Below the pieces are notes generated by a model that ran no database searches, was not told the origin of the DNA, and saw only the letters and a program-made list of their open reading frames with translations. 23,575 nt of DNA from Spirochaetaceae bacterium. Lineage in GTDB: Bacteria; Spirochaetota; Spirochaetia; SZUA-6; Fen-1364. Positions 13,961 through 21,222 of this stretch are shown here, one piece after another. The position numbers and the translations under genes were made by a program. The stretch covers positions 5,343 through 28,917 of the forward strand of contig PLNO01000351.1 in assembly GCA_003141795.1 (NCBI GenBank). Reading direction: 5' to 3'. Each line of letters begins with the position of its first letter. The stretch's first letter is position 1.

Positions 13961-14446
13961 TCACGGCTCGGGGGGCAAGCGAAGGCTGAAGACCTCCCGC
14001 CCCGTTTCCTCGAAGCCCAGGTTCTTGAATGCGGCTCGCTCGCGCTTGTTGCGGCGATCGACTGCCCTGTCGATCGCCACGGTGCCGGCCGGAACGACGC
14101 GGGAGAGGAGCGTCAGGAAGTCCTCAGCGATGCCGTCCGCGCGCCGGTCAGGCGTAACGTACAGCTCGTCCGCCTCGATGACGTTTCCGCCCCGCTCATT
14201 GCTCCAGCGGTTGATGAGGATGGCGTACCCGATCAGCGATTGGTCGGCCTCGAAGACGAAGACGGTTCCCTTCAGCCTGTCGTGCTCGAGCTCCCGCACC
14301 GTTGCGAGGATCGCTGCCGGGTTCAGGTGCACCCCCGGCCGCTCCTCGCGGTAACGGGCCTGTACGATGGCGACGTAGGCGGGAACGTCGGTGGGAGTGA
14401 GCAGGCGGTACGTGGCCTTTGTGCTGACGAGCGTGTAGTCGAGCAT
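13961..14446 (-). CDS. GNAT family N-acetyltransferase
   Basis: A 161-aa GNAT acetyltransferase. The acetyl-CoA-binding region is ELYVTPDRRADGIAEDFL (about 95-112), where motif A normally reads V.p..Rg.GiG..Ll; here Gly residues are partly replaced (DGIAED). FVFEADQSLIGYAILI is the preceding beta-strand pair and FKNLGFEETGR the conserved C-terminal part. The substrate (small amine or protein N-terminus) cannot be told. ATG 14446 has only a weak GGTGA before it and a TTGACA-containing promoter immediately upstream. It is followed 45 nt later by the parvulin gene. Confidence 0.82.
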   Translation of the reverse strand: MLDYTLVSTKATYRLLTPTDVPAYVAIVQARYREERPGVHLNPAAILATVRELEHDRLKGTVFVFEADQSLIGYAILINRWSNERGGNVIEADELYVTPDRRADGIAEDFLTLLSRVVPAGTVAIDRAVDRRNKRERAAFKNLGFEETGREVFSLRLPPEP

Positions 14447-14454
14447 CGATCACC

Positions 14455-14484
14455 GTTGTACCCGCACTTCGGGGGCGGTGTCAA
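14455..14484 (-). promoter_or_regulatory. Candidate promoter of the GNAT gene
   Basis: Minus strand: TTGACA (14484-14479, 6/6), 18-bp spacer, TACAAC (14460-14455, 4/6). The -10 ends 8 nt before ATG 14446, so the leader would be absent or only a few nt. It lies in the 53-nt gap after the CsbD-like gene. Confidence 0.55.
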
Positions 14485-14499
14485 AGCCACGGACGAATG

Positions 14500-14685
14500 C
14501 TACCTCCTGGGTCCGGTGTGCTTGATGTTCTCCTGAAGGGTCCCGTAGGCAGCCTGCGCCCTTCCCAGGTCCTTCTGAAGCTGTCCCTTGCGTTCCAGGT
14601 TCTTGTCGCCTTTGACCTGGCCGATGGTTTCCTGCGCCTTTCCTTTGGCTGCTTCGATACGGCCCTTCTTCTGGTTCCTGTTCAT
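14500..14685 (-). CDS. CsbD-like stress protein
   Basis: A 61-aa highly charged protein starting MNRNQKKGRIEAAKGKAQE. The repeated K/G pattern and the IGQVKGDKNLERKGQLQKDLGRAQ stretch (split around residues 21-44) are typical of CsbD proteins, which are made under general stress and have no known catalytic role. ATG 14685 is chosen because GGGAG lies about 7 nt before it; an in-frame ATG at 14703 has no ribosome site. The 5' region carries a perfect 9-bp inverted repeat. The frame stays open far upstream but that part is not family-like. Confidence 0.85.
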   Translation of the reverse strand: MNRNQKKGRIEAAKGKAQETIGQVKGDKNLERKGQLQKDLGRAQAAYGTLQENIKHTGPRR

Positions 14686-14720
14686 GATGGTCTCCCTGTT
14701 CATGACGATGAAGTTGACGT

Positions 14721-14750
14721 GAAGCGATGCGGTCGATTCCCCATCGCTTC
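14721..14750. repeat. Perfect 9-bp inverted repeat upstream of the CsbD-like gene
   Basis: GAAGCGATG-N12-CATCGCTTC, 35-65 nt before the csbD-like ATG and about 120 nt before ygfM. It could be a stem-loop in the csbD leader or an operator. No T-run follows on either strand. The rest of the 186-nt gap (14686-14871) holds only the ygfM promoter candidate. Confidence 0.5.
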
Positions 14751-14836
14751 CATCTGCAAAGATGCCTTCAATCGCCGAAAGCTTCTGTCGGCTGGCGCAC
14801 ACAGGGAACGGCCTGTGCCCGGTGAGGAGATTGGGC

Positions 14837-14865
14837 TTGCCCTGCATCGGCAGAGCCCGTAGAAT
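14837..14865 (+). promoter_or_regulatory. Candidate promoter of ygfM-xdhD-ygeW
   Basis: TTGCCC (14837-14842, 4/6), 17-bp spacer, TAGAAT (14860-14865, 5/6). The -10 ends 6 nt before ATG 14872 with no Shine-Dalgarno between, so the transcript would start at the start codon. Confidence 0.5.
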
Positions 14866-14871
14866 GACGTT

Positions 14872-15609
14872 ATGATCACCGAAATCGTGCGTCCCAGGAC
14901 CGTGCGTGAGGCTGTCCGCGCGAAATCCGGGGCGGGCTCCGTCTGGCTCGGCGGCGGCACGTGGCTGAACGCGGGCCACGAAGAGGTCTCGCGCCTCATA
15001 TCGCTTGCGGATCTGGGGCTTGACGGCATCGACGTCGCCGGGGGCGTCTGCACCATCGGCGCAATGGCGACTTTCCAGCAGATCGTCGATTCATCCCTGG
15101 TCCCCGCAGGCCTTCGCGATGCCGCGCGTCTCACCGCATCCCGCACGCTGCGGAACATGTGCACCCTCGGGGGTGAGCTCGGTCTGCACCCGAATGACTC
15201 GGCCCTCATCCCGGTCCTGATGGCCCTCGGCGCCGCGATGCACAGGACCGGCAGCCGTAAACCGACGCCCCTCATGACATGGCTTGAAGCGCCGACGGAC
15301 GACCTCATCCTGTCCGTCACGATGCCGGTCGTCCCCTGCGCCGTGGCGGCGCTGTCCCGCACGTCGCACAGCTTCAGGTCCCTGGTCGTGGCCATCGGCC
15401 GCGACGCCTCCTCCGGGAAAGCGACGATCGTGGCGAGCGACTGCAGGGGCACGCGAGCCGCGTTTTCCATCGGCCTCCCCTCCGATCCCGCCGGCGTCGA
15501 ATCCGCCGTGAACGCGATCTTCAATCCGAAGCCCGACATCCACGCGTCGCTCGAGTACAAGCGCTACATGGCAGGCGTCTTGGCAGCCGATCTGGTGGCA
15601 CGTCCATGA
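14872..15609 (+). CDS. ygfM: YgfM-like FAD-binding subunit of the XdhD molybdenum enzyme
   Basis: A 245-aa flavoprotein of the molybdopterin dehydrogenase FAD-binding family, close in length to E. coli YgfM (259). FAD-binding motifs are altered from the XdhB form: WLGGGTWLNAG (25-35) instead of AGGTDL, and TLGGELGLHPNDS (98-110) instead of TLGGNICNASPAAD. The C-terminal domain is short. It is expected to pair with the next gene, XdhD, which overlaps it by 4 nt, as ygfM and xdhD do in E. coli. Together they act late in purine/urate breakdown; the exact reaction is not established. Start ATG 14872 has a -10 box 6 nt upstream and no ribosome site. Confidence 0.85.
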   Translation: MITEIVRPRTVREAVRAKSGAGSVWLGGGTWLNAGHEEVSRLISLADLGLDGIDVAGGVCTIGAMATFQQIVDSSLVPAGLRDAARLTASRTLRNMCTLGGELGLHPNDSALIPVLMALGAAMHRTGSRKPTPLMTWLEAPTDDLILSVTMPVVPCAVAALSRTSHSFRSLVVAIGRDASSGKATIVASDCRGTRAAFSIGLPSDPAGVESAVNAIFNPKPDIHASLEYKRYMAGVLAADLVARP

Positions 15610-18413
15610 GCGTCACCTTCACCCTCAACCACGTCCAGCGCACCGTTGCCGCGGAGCCGGGGGAAAACCTCCAGGAGCTCCTCCAGCGCATGGGAGTTCC
15701 CTCCGTGCGCCGTGCCGATGACGGGGAAGGTTTCGCCGGCGCCGACACGATCCTCCTCGACGGAAAGCCTGTTCTCGCGGGTCTCATGATCGCGGGCCAG
15801 GTGGAAGGCCACAGCGTCGAGACCGTGGAAAGCCTCATGGAGAACGGACGGCTGTCCGCGCTTCAAGGGGCGATGCTCGATGCGGGGGTCGTGCAGTCCG
15901 CATTCACGAGCCCCGCCGCGGCGCTCCTCATCGAGGAGCTTCTGAGGCGCACCCCCGAGCCCACGAGAGACGACGTGCGGGATGCCCTTTCGGGGCTGTG
16001 GAGCCGGGCAACCGGATACGAGCAGTTCTTCCTCGCCGTCGAGCTCGCCCGTCAGCGCAGGCGCGATCCCTCGTTCACGCTCCCGATCGCTGAGGAGTTC
16101 CGCGATGACCTGCGCGTCGTGGGGAAGAATCACCGCAAGGTGGACGGCCGCAAGCTCGTGGCCGGCATGAAGGCCTACGTGGAGGACAGGGTGGAGCCGG
16201 GAAGCTGCGTGCTCCTCATGCTCCGAAGCCCCCACGCCCACGCGCGGATCGTGAGCATCGATGCGTCGAAGGCGCTCGCGCTCCCCGGTGTCGTGGCGGT
16301 CTATACGCACGAAAACACGCCGGACCGGCACTTCACCACGGCGGGTCAGGGATTCCCCGAGCCCTCGCCGTACGATTTCAGGATGTTCAGCCCCGTAGTG
16401 CGGCACGTCGGTGACCGCGTGGCCGCCGTCGTGGCCGAGGATGCCCGCATCGCGGCAGAGGCGCTGAAACGGATCGCGGTCCGCTATGAAGTCCTGCCGT
16501 CCGTGCTCTCCCTGGACGCTGCCATGGCGCCCGGCGCCACGCTCGTCCACGGCGACCACCTCGGCGCGATCGGTTATCAGTTCCCCATCGGCGCGGATGC
16601 GGGACGCAACCTCGCGGCCAGCGCAACAGGCTCCATCGGTGACCTGGAGGCCGGGCTCCGTGCGGCTGACGCAGTGGTGGAGCGCACGTATACGACGAGC
16701 AAGGTGCAGTGCACTCCCGTGGAGACGCACGTCGTGTACACCCGCATGGACGGGGACAGGCTCGTCATCCACGCCTCCACCCAGGTGCCCTGGCACCTGC
16801 GGAGGATCGTCGCCGGGATCGTGGGGATCCGCGAGCACAGGATCCGGGTGATCAAGGAGCGCGTCGGGGGAGGCTACGGGAGCAAGCAGGACATCCTCCT
16901 GGAGGACGTCTGCGCCTGGGCCACTTTACAGACCGGACGCTCGGTCTTCTACAAGTACACGCGTGAGGAAGAGTTCATCGCCGCAACCACCCGCCACCCC
17001 TTCCGCATCGCGGTGAAGATGGGCGCGCGCAAGGACGGAACGATCACGGCCATCAGCATGACCGCCGACGCCGACACCGGCGCGTACGGCAATCACGCCC
17101 TCACCGTGCCCATGAACGCGTGCTCGAAGTCGCTGCCGCTGTTCCGCTGCGACAACGTGAGCTTCCAGGTGCGGGGCTGGTACACCAACCACGTGGCCTC
17201 CGGCGCCTACCAGGGGTACGGCGCGCCGCAGGGGTCTTTTGCCATCCAGATGGCGGCCGCTGAGCTCGCCGCGGAGCTGGGAATGGATTGGCTCGCCTTC
17301 ATCGAAAAAAACAGGGTGCATGAGGGCGACGTGCTGGAGATCCTCAAGTGCCTCGGGGAGGGCAGGCCGGGCGCCGTCACCCGGGTGCGCAGCTGCGGTC
17401 TTTCGAGAGCGCTCGCCGAAGGCTGCCGAAGCATCGAATGGGGGAAGCGGGAAACGCCGAAGGACCCCGACCTGCGCATCGGCAAGGGGGTTGCCATCAT
17501 CCAGCAGGGCTCGGGCCTGCCCGGGCTCGATCAGGCCTGCGCCGACGTGCGTCTCCTGTCCGATGGCACGCTCATGATCCACTCGGGAGGAGCTGACCTG
17601 GGAACGGGGCTGGACACCGTGCTCGCAAAGATCGCCGCGGAGACGCTCTGCTGCGACATGGACAACGTGGCGGTACTTACGGGAGACACGGACACCACGC
17701 CCTTTGACAAGGGCGCATATGCGTCCAGCGGCACCTTCTTCACCGGCAACGCGGTGCTCAAGGCCTCACAGGCGCTGGCCGGCCGGATGCTCGACGTGGC
17801 GGCGGTGATCATGAAGGAGCCGCGGGAGGACCTGTCACTCGCCTCTTTATCGACCATACGCGGCCGCAAGGGAAGCCTCTCCTTCGCGGAGCTCGCCCAC
17901 GACGCGAGCGGAGGGGAGGGGGCCGGGGAGCTCGTCGGAAGCGCCTCGTTCACCACAGACGACGCCGCGTTCCCCTACGCCGCGCATTTCTGCGAGGTGG
18001 GCGTGAACGTGCGCAGCGGTGCCATCACCGTGCGCCGCTACCACGCGGTGCACGACAGCGGCACGCCGATCAACCCCGAGCTCGCCATGGGTCAGATCTA
18101 CGGGGCGATCCTCAAGTCCGTCGGACACGCGTTGTACGAAGAAATGGTGTTCGACGCGACGGGGCGGTGCCTTACCACGGGACTCGCCGACTACGGCACG
18201 CCGATGATCCAGGAGCTCCCCGCCGACGTGCGGGTGCGTCTCGTGCAGACCGACGACCCCTTCGGACCGTTCGGCGGGAAGAGCGTCGCGGAGATCAGCA
18301 TGAACGGCGCGGCTCCCGCGCTTGCAATCGCCATCCACGACGCCGTCGGCGTGTGGATCAGGGACTGGCCTTTGACCCCTGAAAAGATCCTGAAACTGAC
18401 GGGGAGGTTGTGA
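15606..18413 (+). CDS. xdhD: XdhD-type molybdenum hydroxylase with degenerate ferredoxin domain
   Basis: A 935-aa fusion of an N-terminal [2Fe-2S]-like region (1-150), a hammerhead domain (about 170-285) and a molybdopterin domain (about 300-935), matching the architecture of E. coli XdhD (about 956). The ferredoxin-like region keeps its fold markers (LLDGKPV, TGYEQF) but lost all eight cluster cysteines, which align with D39, A44, D47, G59, S98, T101, S133 and A135. The Mo domain is intact: GGGYGSKQD (421-429), GAYQGYGAPQ (533-542), GADLGTGLD and catalytic Glu E896 (KSVAEIS). The positions that bind purine in bovine xanthine oxidase are Q428 and Q536 here, so substrate or orientation should differ from the XdhA enzyme. 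It overlaps ygfM by 4 nt and ygeW by 1 nt. Electrons probably bypass its N-terminal domain. Confidence 0.9.
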   Translation: MSVTFTLNHVQRTVAAEPGENLQELLQRMGVPSVRRADDGEGFAGADTILLDGKPVLAGLMIAGQVEGHSVETVESLMENGRLSALQGAMLDAGVVQSAFTSPAAALLIEELLRRTPEPTRDDVRDALSGLWSRATGYEQFFLAVELARQRRRDPSFTLPIAEEFRDDLRVVGKNHRKVDGRKLVAGMKAYVEDRVEPGSCVLLMLRSPHAHARIVSIDASKALALPGVVAVYTHENTPDRHFTTAGQGFPEPSPYDFRMFSPVVRHVGDRVAAVVAEDARIAAEALKRIAVRYEVLPSVLSLDAAMAPGATLVHGDHLGAIGYQFPIGADAGRNLAASATGSIGDLEAGLRAADAVVERTYTTSKVQCTPVETHVVYTRMDGDRLVIHASTQVPWHLRRIVAGIVGIREHRIRVIKERVGGGYGSKQDILLEDVCAWATLQTGRSVFYKYTREEEFIAATTRHPFRIAVKMGARKDGTITAISMTADADTGAYGNHALTVPMNACSKSLPLFRCDNVSFQVRGWYTNHVASGAYQGYGAPQGSFAIQMAAAELAAELGMDWLAFIEKNRVHEGDVLEILKCLGEGRPGAVTRVRSCGLSRALAEGCRSIEWGKRETPKDPDLRIGKGVAIIQQGSGLPGLDQACADVRLLSDGTLMIHSGGADLGTGLDTVLAKIAAETLCCDMDNVAVLTGDTDTTPFDKGAYASSGTFFTGNAVLKASQALAGRMLDVAAVIMKEPREDLSLASLSTIRGRKGSLSFAELAHDASGGEGAGELVGSASFTTDDAAFPYAAHFCEVGVNVRSGAITVRRYHAVHDSGTPINPELAMGQIYGAILKSVGHALYEEMVFDATGRCLTTGLADYGTPMIQELPADVRVRLVQTDDPFGPFGGKSVAEISMNGAAPALAIAIHDAVGVWIRDWPLTPEKILKLTGRL

Positions 18414-19612
18414 TGCCCTCGATGACTTCGCACGACATCCAGAAAATGATCGACGCCCTTTCGGCACCCGCCCTCGAGGAGCTTCTCCACCAGGACTTTC
18501 TCCTCACGTGGGACAAGTCCCGCCAGGGCCTCGAGGCCGTGCTCCAGTGCGCGCGCATTCTCAAGGCGCTGCGCGTGCACGAGATCTCCCCCCGGGTCTA
18601 CGACACGGGGCTCGCCGTGTCGCAGTTCAGGGACAATTCCACGCGCACGCGGTTCAGCTTCGCCTCGGCGTGCAATCTCCTCGGGCTCACCGTCGCCGAC
18701 CTGGACGAGGGCAAGTCCCAGGTCGCCCACGGGGAGACGGTGCGGGAGACCGCGGTCATGATCTCCTTCATGGCGGAGGTGATCGGCATCAGGGACGACA
18801 TGTACATCGGCAAGGGCCACACGTACATGACCGAAGTGGCCGCAGCGGTCCAGCAGGGATTCAAGGACGGCGTTCTGGAACAGCGCCCCACGCTGGTCAA
18901 CCTCCAATGCGACATCGATCATCCCACGCAGAGCATGGCGGATCTCCTCCATCTCGTGACGGAAACGGGGGGAGTGGAGAAGCTCAAGGGGAAGAAGGTC
19001 GCGATGACCTGGGCGTATTCGCCGTCGTACGGCAAGCCGCTGTCGGTCCCGCAGGGCATCATCGGCCTTTTCACGCGCTTCGGCATGGACGTGCGCCTTG
19101 CGCACCCCGAAGGGTACGACCTGATGCCGGACACGGTGGAGAACGCCCGCAGGTTCGCCGCCGAATCGCACGGAGGGTTCCGCACCTGCGGCTCCATGAC
19201 GGAGGCCTTCGACGGCGCGGACTACGTGTACCCGAAGAGCTGGGCTCCCTTCTCGGTGATGGCGGAGCGCACGGCCCTCGTGGAGACCGGGGATCGCCAG
19301 AAGCTGCAGGAGCTGGAGAAACGGTGTCTTGAAAACAATGCCCGGTTCACCGACTGGCAGTGCACCCCGGAGCTCATGGGGCGGACGAACAACGCCCTGT
19401 ACATGCACTGCCTCCCCGCGGATATCACGGGGGTGAGCTGCACGACGGGCGAGGTTGCCGCCGGCGTGTTCGAGAAGTTCAGGACGCCTCTGTACAAGCA
19501 GGCGAGCTGGAAGCCGTACATCATAGCGGCGATGATCTTCCTTTCCCGCATACCGGACGCGCGGGCGGCGCTGTCCAACCTCCTCGACCAGGGGGAAGTC
19601 CGCGTTCTGTAG
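18413..19612 (+). CDS. ygeW: Knotted carbamoyltransferase YgeW
   Basis: A 399-aa member of the aspartate/ornithine carbamoyltransferase superfamily, YgeW branch. It probably transfers or phosphorolytically releases a carbamoyl group in purine/urate breakdown, yielding carbamoyl phosphate for ATP; the substrate is not defined by sequence. Carbamoyl-phosphate motifs: STRTR (76-80), HPTQSMADL and HCLPAD. YgeW-specific insertions make it longer than ornithine carbamoyltransferase (about 310-340). ATG 18413 is chosen: GGGAGG (18402-18407) is 5 nt upstream. GTG 18410 is too close, and ATG 18422 is a downstream alternative. It shares one base with the xdhD stop. No terminator before the next gene, which starts 9 nt later. 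Confidence 0.9.
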   Translation: MPSMTSHDIQKMIDALSAPALEELLHQDFLLTWDKSRQGLEAVLQCARILKALRVHEISPRVYDTGLAVSQFRDNSTRTRFSFASACNLLGLTVADLDEGKSQVAHGETVRETAVMISFMAEVIGIRDDMYIGKGHTYMTEVAAAVQQGFKDGVLEQRPTLVNLQCDIDHPTQSMADLLHLVTETGGVEKLKGKKVAMTWAYSPSYGKPLSVPQGIIGLFTRFGMDVRLAHPEGYDLMPDTVENARRFAAESHGGFRTCGSMTEAFDGADYVYPKSWAPFSVMAERTALVETGDRQKLQELEKRCLENNARFTDWQCTPELMGRTNNALYMHCLPADITGVSCTTGEVAAGVFEKFRTPLYKQASWKPYIIAAMIFLSRIPDARAALSNLLDQGEVRVL

Positions 19613-19621
19613 GAGGGGTGC

Positions 19622-20512
19622 GTGAAGGCATTGCTGATCTTCAACCCGCAGGCAGCCCACGGGCGCGCTCAGGCGCTTCTCCCCGACGTGCTCATCGCGA
19701 TGAGAGAGAACGGGATCGACGTCGATCTCCGCCAGACCGAGAAGCCCGGCCACGCGGAATCCCTCGTCGGCCAGGCCACCTTTTCCGACTACGACGGGGT
19801 GATCGCAGCGGGCGGCGACGGCACCCTGTTCGAGGTCGTCAACGGCCACTACCGCAACAGCTCCGCACGGCGCATCCCCATCGGCGTGGTGCCGGTAGGC
19901 ACGGGCAATGCCTTCGCCCGGGACCTCGCGCTTGACGGCACGCGGTGGCAGGAAGCTGTGCAGGTGATCGGCCGGCGCAAAACCCGCAGGACCGACGTCG
20001 GGCGCTTCACCGTCCAGGGGCGCCGTATGCATTACGTGAACATCCTCGGGCTGGGCTTCGTCGCGGACGTCGTGGATTCGGCGAGCAGGATGAAGGCGCT
20101 GGGAAACGTCGCCTACACCATCGGCGTGCTCCTGCGAACGATATCGCTGCGCTCCTACCACCTCACCATCGACGCCGACGGGAAGAGGATGGAGGGCGAT
20201 GCGATCTTCACCGAGGTCTCAAACACTCGTTACACCTCGAACTTCCTCATGGCCCCGGCCGCGCGCATCGACGACGGTCTCCTGGATCTCACGGTGCTCT
20301 GGCGCATCAGCCGCCGCCGGCTCCTCTCCTGTTTTCCCCTGATCTTCAAGGGCGAGCACGTGAGCATGCCCGAGGTGTCTACACTCGCCGCGCGGCACAT
20401 CAGCATCACGACGGACAGCCCCAAGGTGCTCACCCCCGACGGCGAGCTCCTCGGCACCTCCCCCGTCCAGATCGAATGCCTCCCCCGCGACATCGAGGTG
20501 TTCTGCCCGTGA
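19622..20512 (+). CDS. Diacylglycerol kinase / YegS-like lipid kinase
   Basis: A 296-aa DAGK-catalytic-domain protein. It phosphorylates diacylglycerol or another lipid at the cytoplasmic membrane surface. Motifs: IFNPQAAHG (6-14, nucleotide-site start), AAGGDGTLFEVVNG (62-75, with GGDGT 64-68) and VPVGTGNAFARDL (about 89-101). The C-terminal half carries DDGLLDLTVL and DGELLG, typical of the lipid-binding domain. The start is GTG 19622 with AGGAGGGG immediately upstream. It follows ygeW by 9 nt but has no clear metabolic tie to purines. The following acyltransferase overlaps by 4 nt, so the pair probably serves phospholipid turnover. Confidence 0.88.
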   Translation: MKALLIFNPQAAHGRAQALLPDVLIAMRENGIDVDLRQTEKPGHAESLVGQATFSDYDGVIAAGGDGTLFEVVNGHYRNSSARRIPIGVVPVGTGNAFARDLALDGTRWQEAVQVIGRRKTRRTDVGRFTVQGRRMHYVNILGLGFVADVVDSASRMKALGNVAYTIGVLLRTISLRSYHLTIDADGKRMEGDAIFTEVSNTRYTSNFLMAPAARIDDGLLDLTVLWRISRRRLLSCFPLIFKGEHVSMPEVSTLAARHISITTDSPKVLTPDGELLGTSPVQIECLPRDIEVFCP

Positions 20513-21216
20513 GCGTGATCAGTTCCCTGTACCGCTGGATCGTCGGTGCGCTCTATACGGTGATGCTCTGCGTCGTGGTCGTCGTGCTCTCCCTCGTGCT
20601 GCCGGCCCGCTCCTACGACCCCGTTTTCAAGGCGCTGATGCGCGGCCTGTTCAAGGTGCTGTTCATACGCGTTGAGGTCCGGGGCGCCCAGCGCGTGCGC
20701 GCCGGCACGCCGAGCCTCTTCATGGCGAACCACGTGAGCATCTTCGATCCGCCGCTTCTCGGCGGCTTCCTTCCGGGGATGGTGCGGGGCATCGAATGGG
20801 CGCCGCATTTCCGTGTGCCGCTGTACGGCATGCTCATCCGCCGCGTGGGCAATATTCCCATCGACAGGGACAGCACGTTCGCGTCACTGGGGAGCATGCG
20901 CCAGGCGCAGGGCCGGCTCGCCGAAGGGGAGTCCCTCGTGATCCTGCCCGAGGCGCACAGGACCACCGACGGGTCGCTGCGGCATTTCAAGCGGCTGCCC
21001 TTCCTCCTGGCTCGACAGGCGGGGGTGGACCTCGTGCCCGTCGGGCTCTCGGGGCTCTTCGGGCTGCACCGAAAAGGCTCATGGCGGATCCGCCACTCCC
21101 GACTCACGCTGTCCATCGGCGAGGTCATCCCCGCCGACCAGGTAGCCTCTCTGTCCGTGGACGAGCTGTGGCGCATCACGCGCCAGCGGATCGAATCGTT
21201 GATCGAGCGCCCCTGA
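20509..21216 (+). CDS. PlsC-like 1-acylglycerol-3-phosphate acyltransferase
   Basis: A 235-aa membrane-associated acyltransferase. An N-terminal hydrophobic segment (about 10-32) anchors it. The catalytic HX4D is MANHVSIFD (H75, D80). The substrate-binding PEGTR motif appears as PEAHRT, with FKRLPFLLA after it. In the family this transfers a fatty acyl group to lysophosphatidic acid to make phosphatidic acid, which suits its partner lipid kinase. The start GTG 20509 overlaps the kinase stop (GTGA); GTG 20515 is the alternative. The Glu-Gly to Glu-Ala-His change in the PEGTR motif may alter the acceptor. Confidence 0.87.
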   Translation: MSVISSLYRWIVGALYTVMLCVVVVVLSLVLPARSYDPVFKALMRGLFKVLFIRVEVRGAQRVRAGTPSLFMANHVSIFDPPLLGGFLPGMVRGIEWAPHFRVPLYGMLIRRVGNIPIDRDSTFASLGSMRQAQGRLAEGESLVILPEAHRTTDGSLRHFKRLPFLLARQAGVDLVPVGLSGLFGLHRKGSWRIRHSRLTLSIGEVIPADQVASLSVDELWRITRQRIESLIERP

Positions 21217-21222
21217 GCTCCC

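Noticed and set aside
13895..14536. Plus-strand frame opposite the GNAT and parvulin genes
   Set aside because: The minus-strand genes have clear family motifs, and the plus frame has none.
1541..18413. In-frame UGA/selenocysteine in the Se-linked enzymes
   Set aside because: All reading frames are continuous, without an internal TGA. Selenium in these hydroxylases is a labile cofactor and not selenocysteine, so sequence gives no evidence either way.
18191..20161. 656-codon minus-strand frame across xdhD, ygeW and the lipid kinase
   Set aside because: It spans three well-supported plus-strand genes and has no domain signature.
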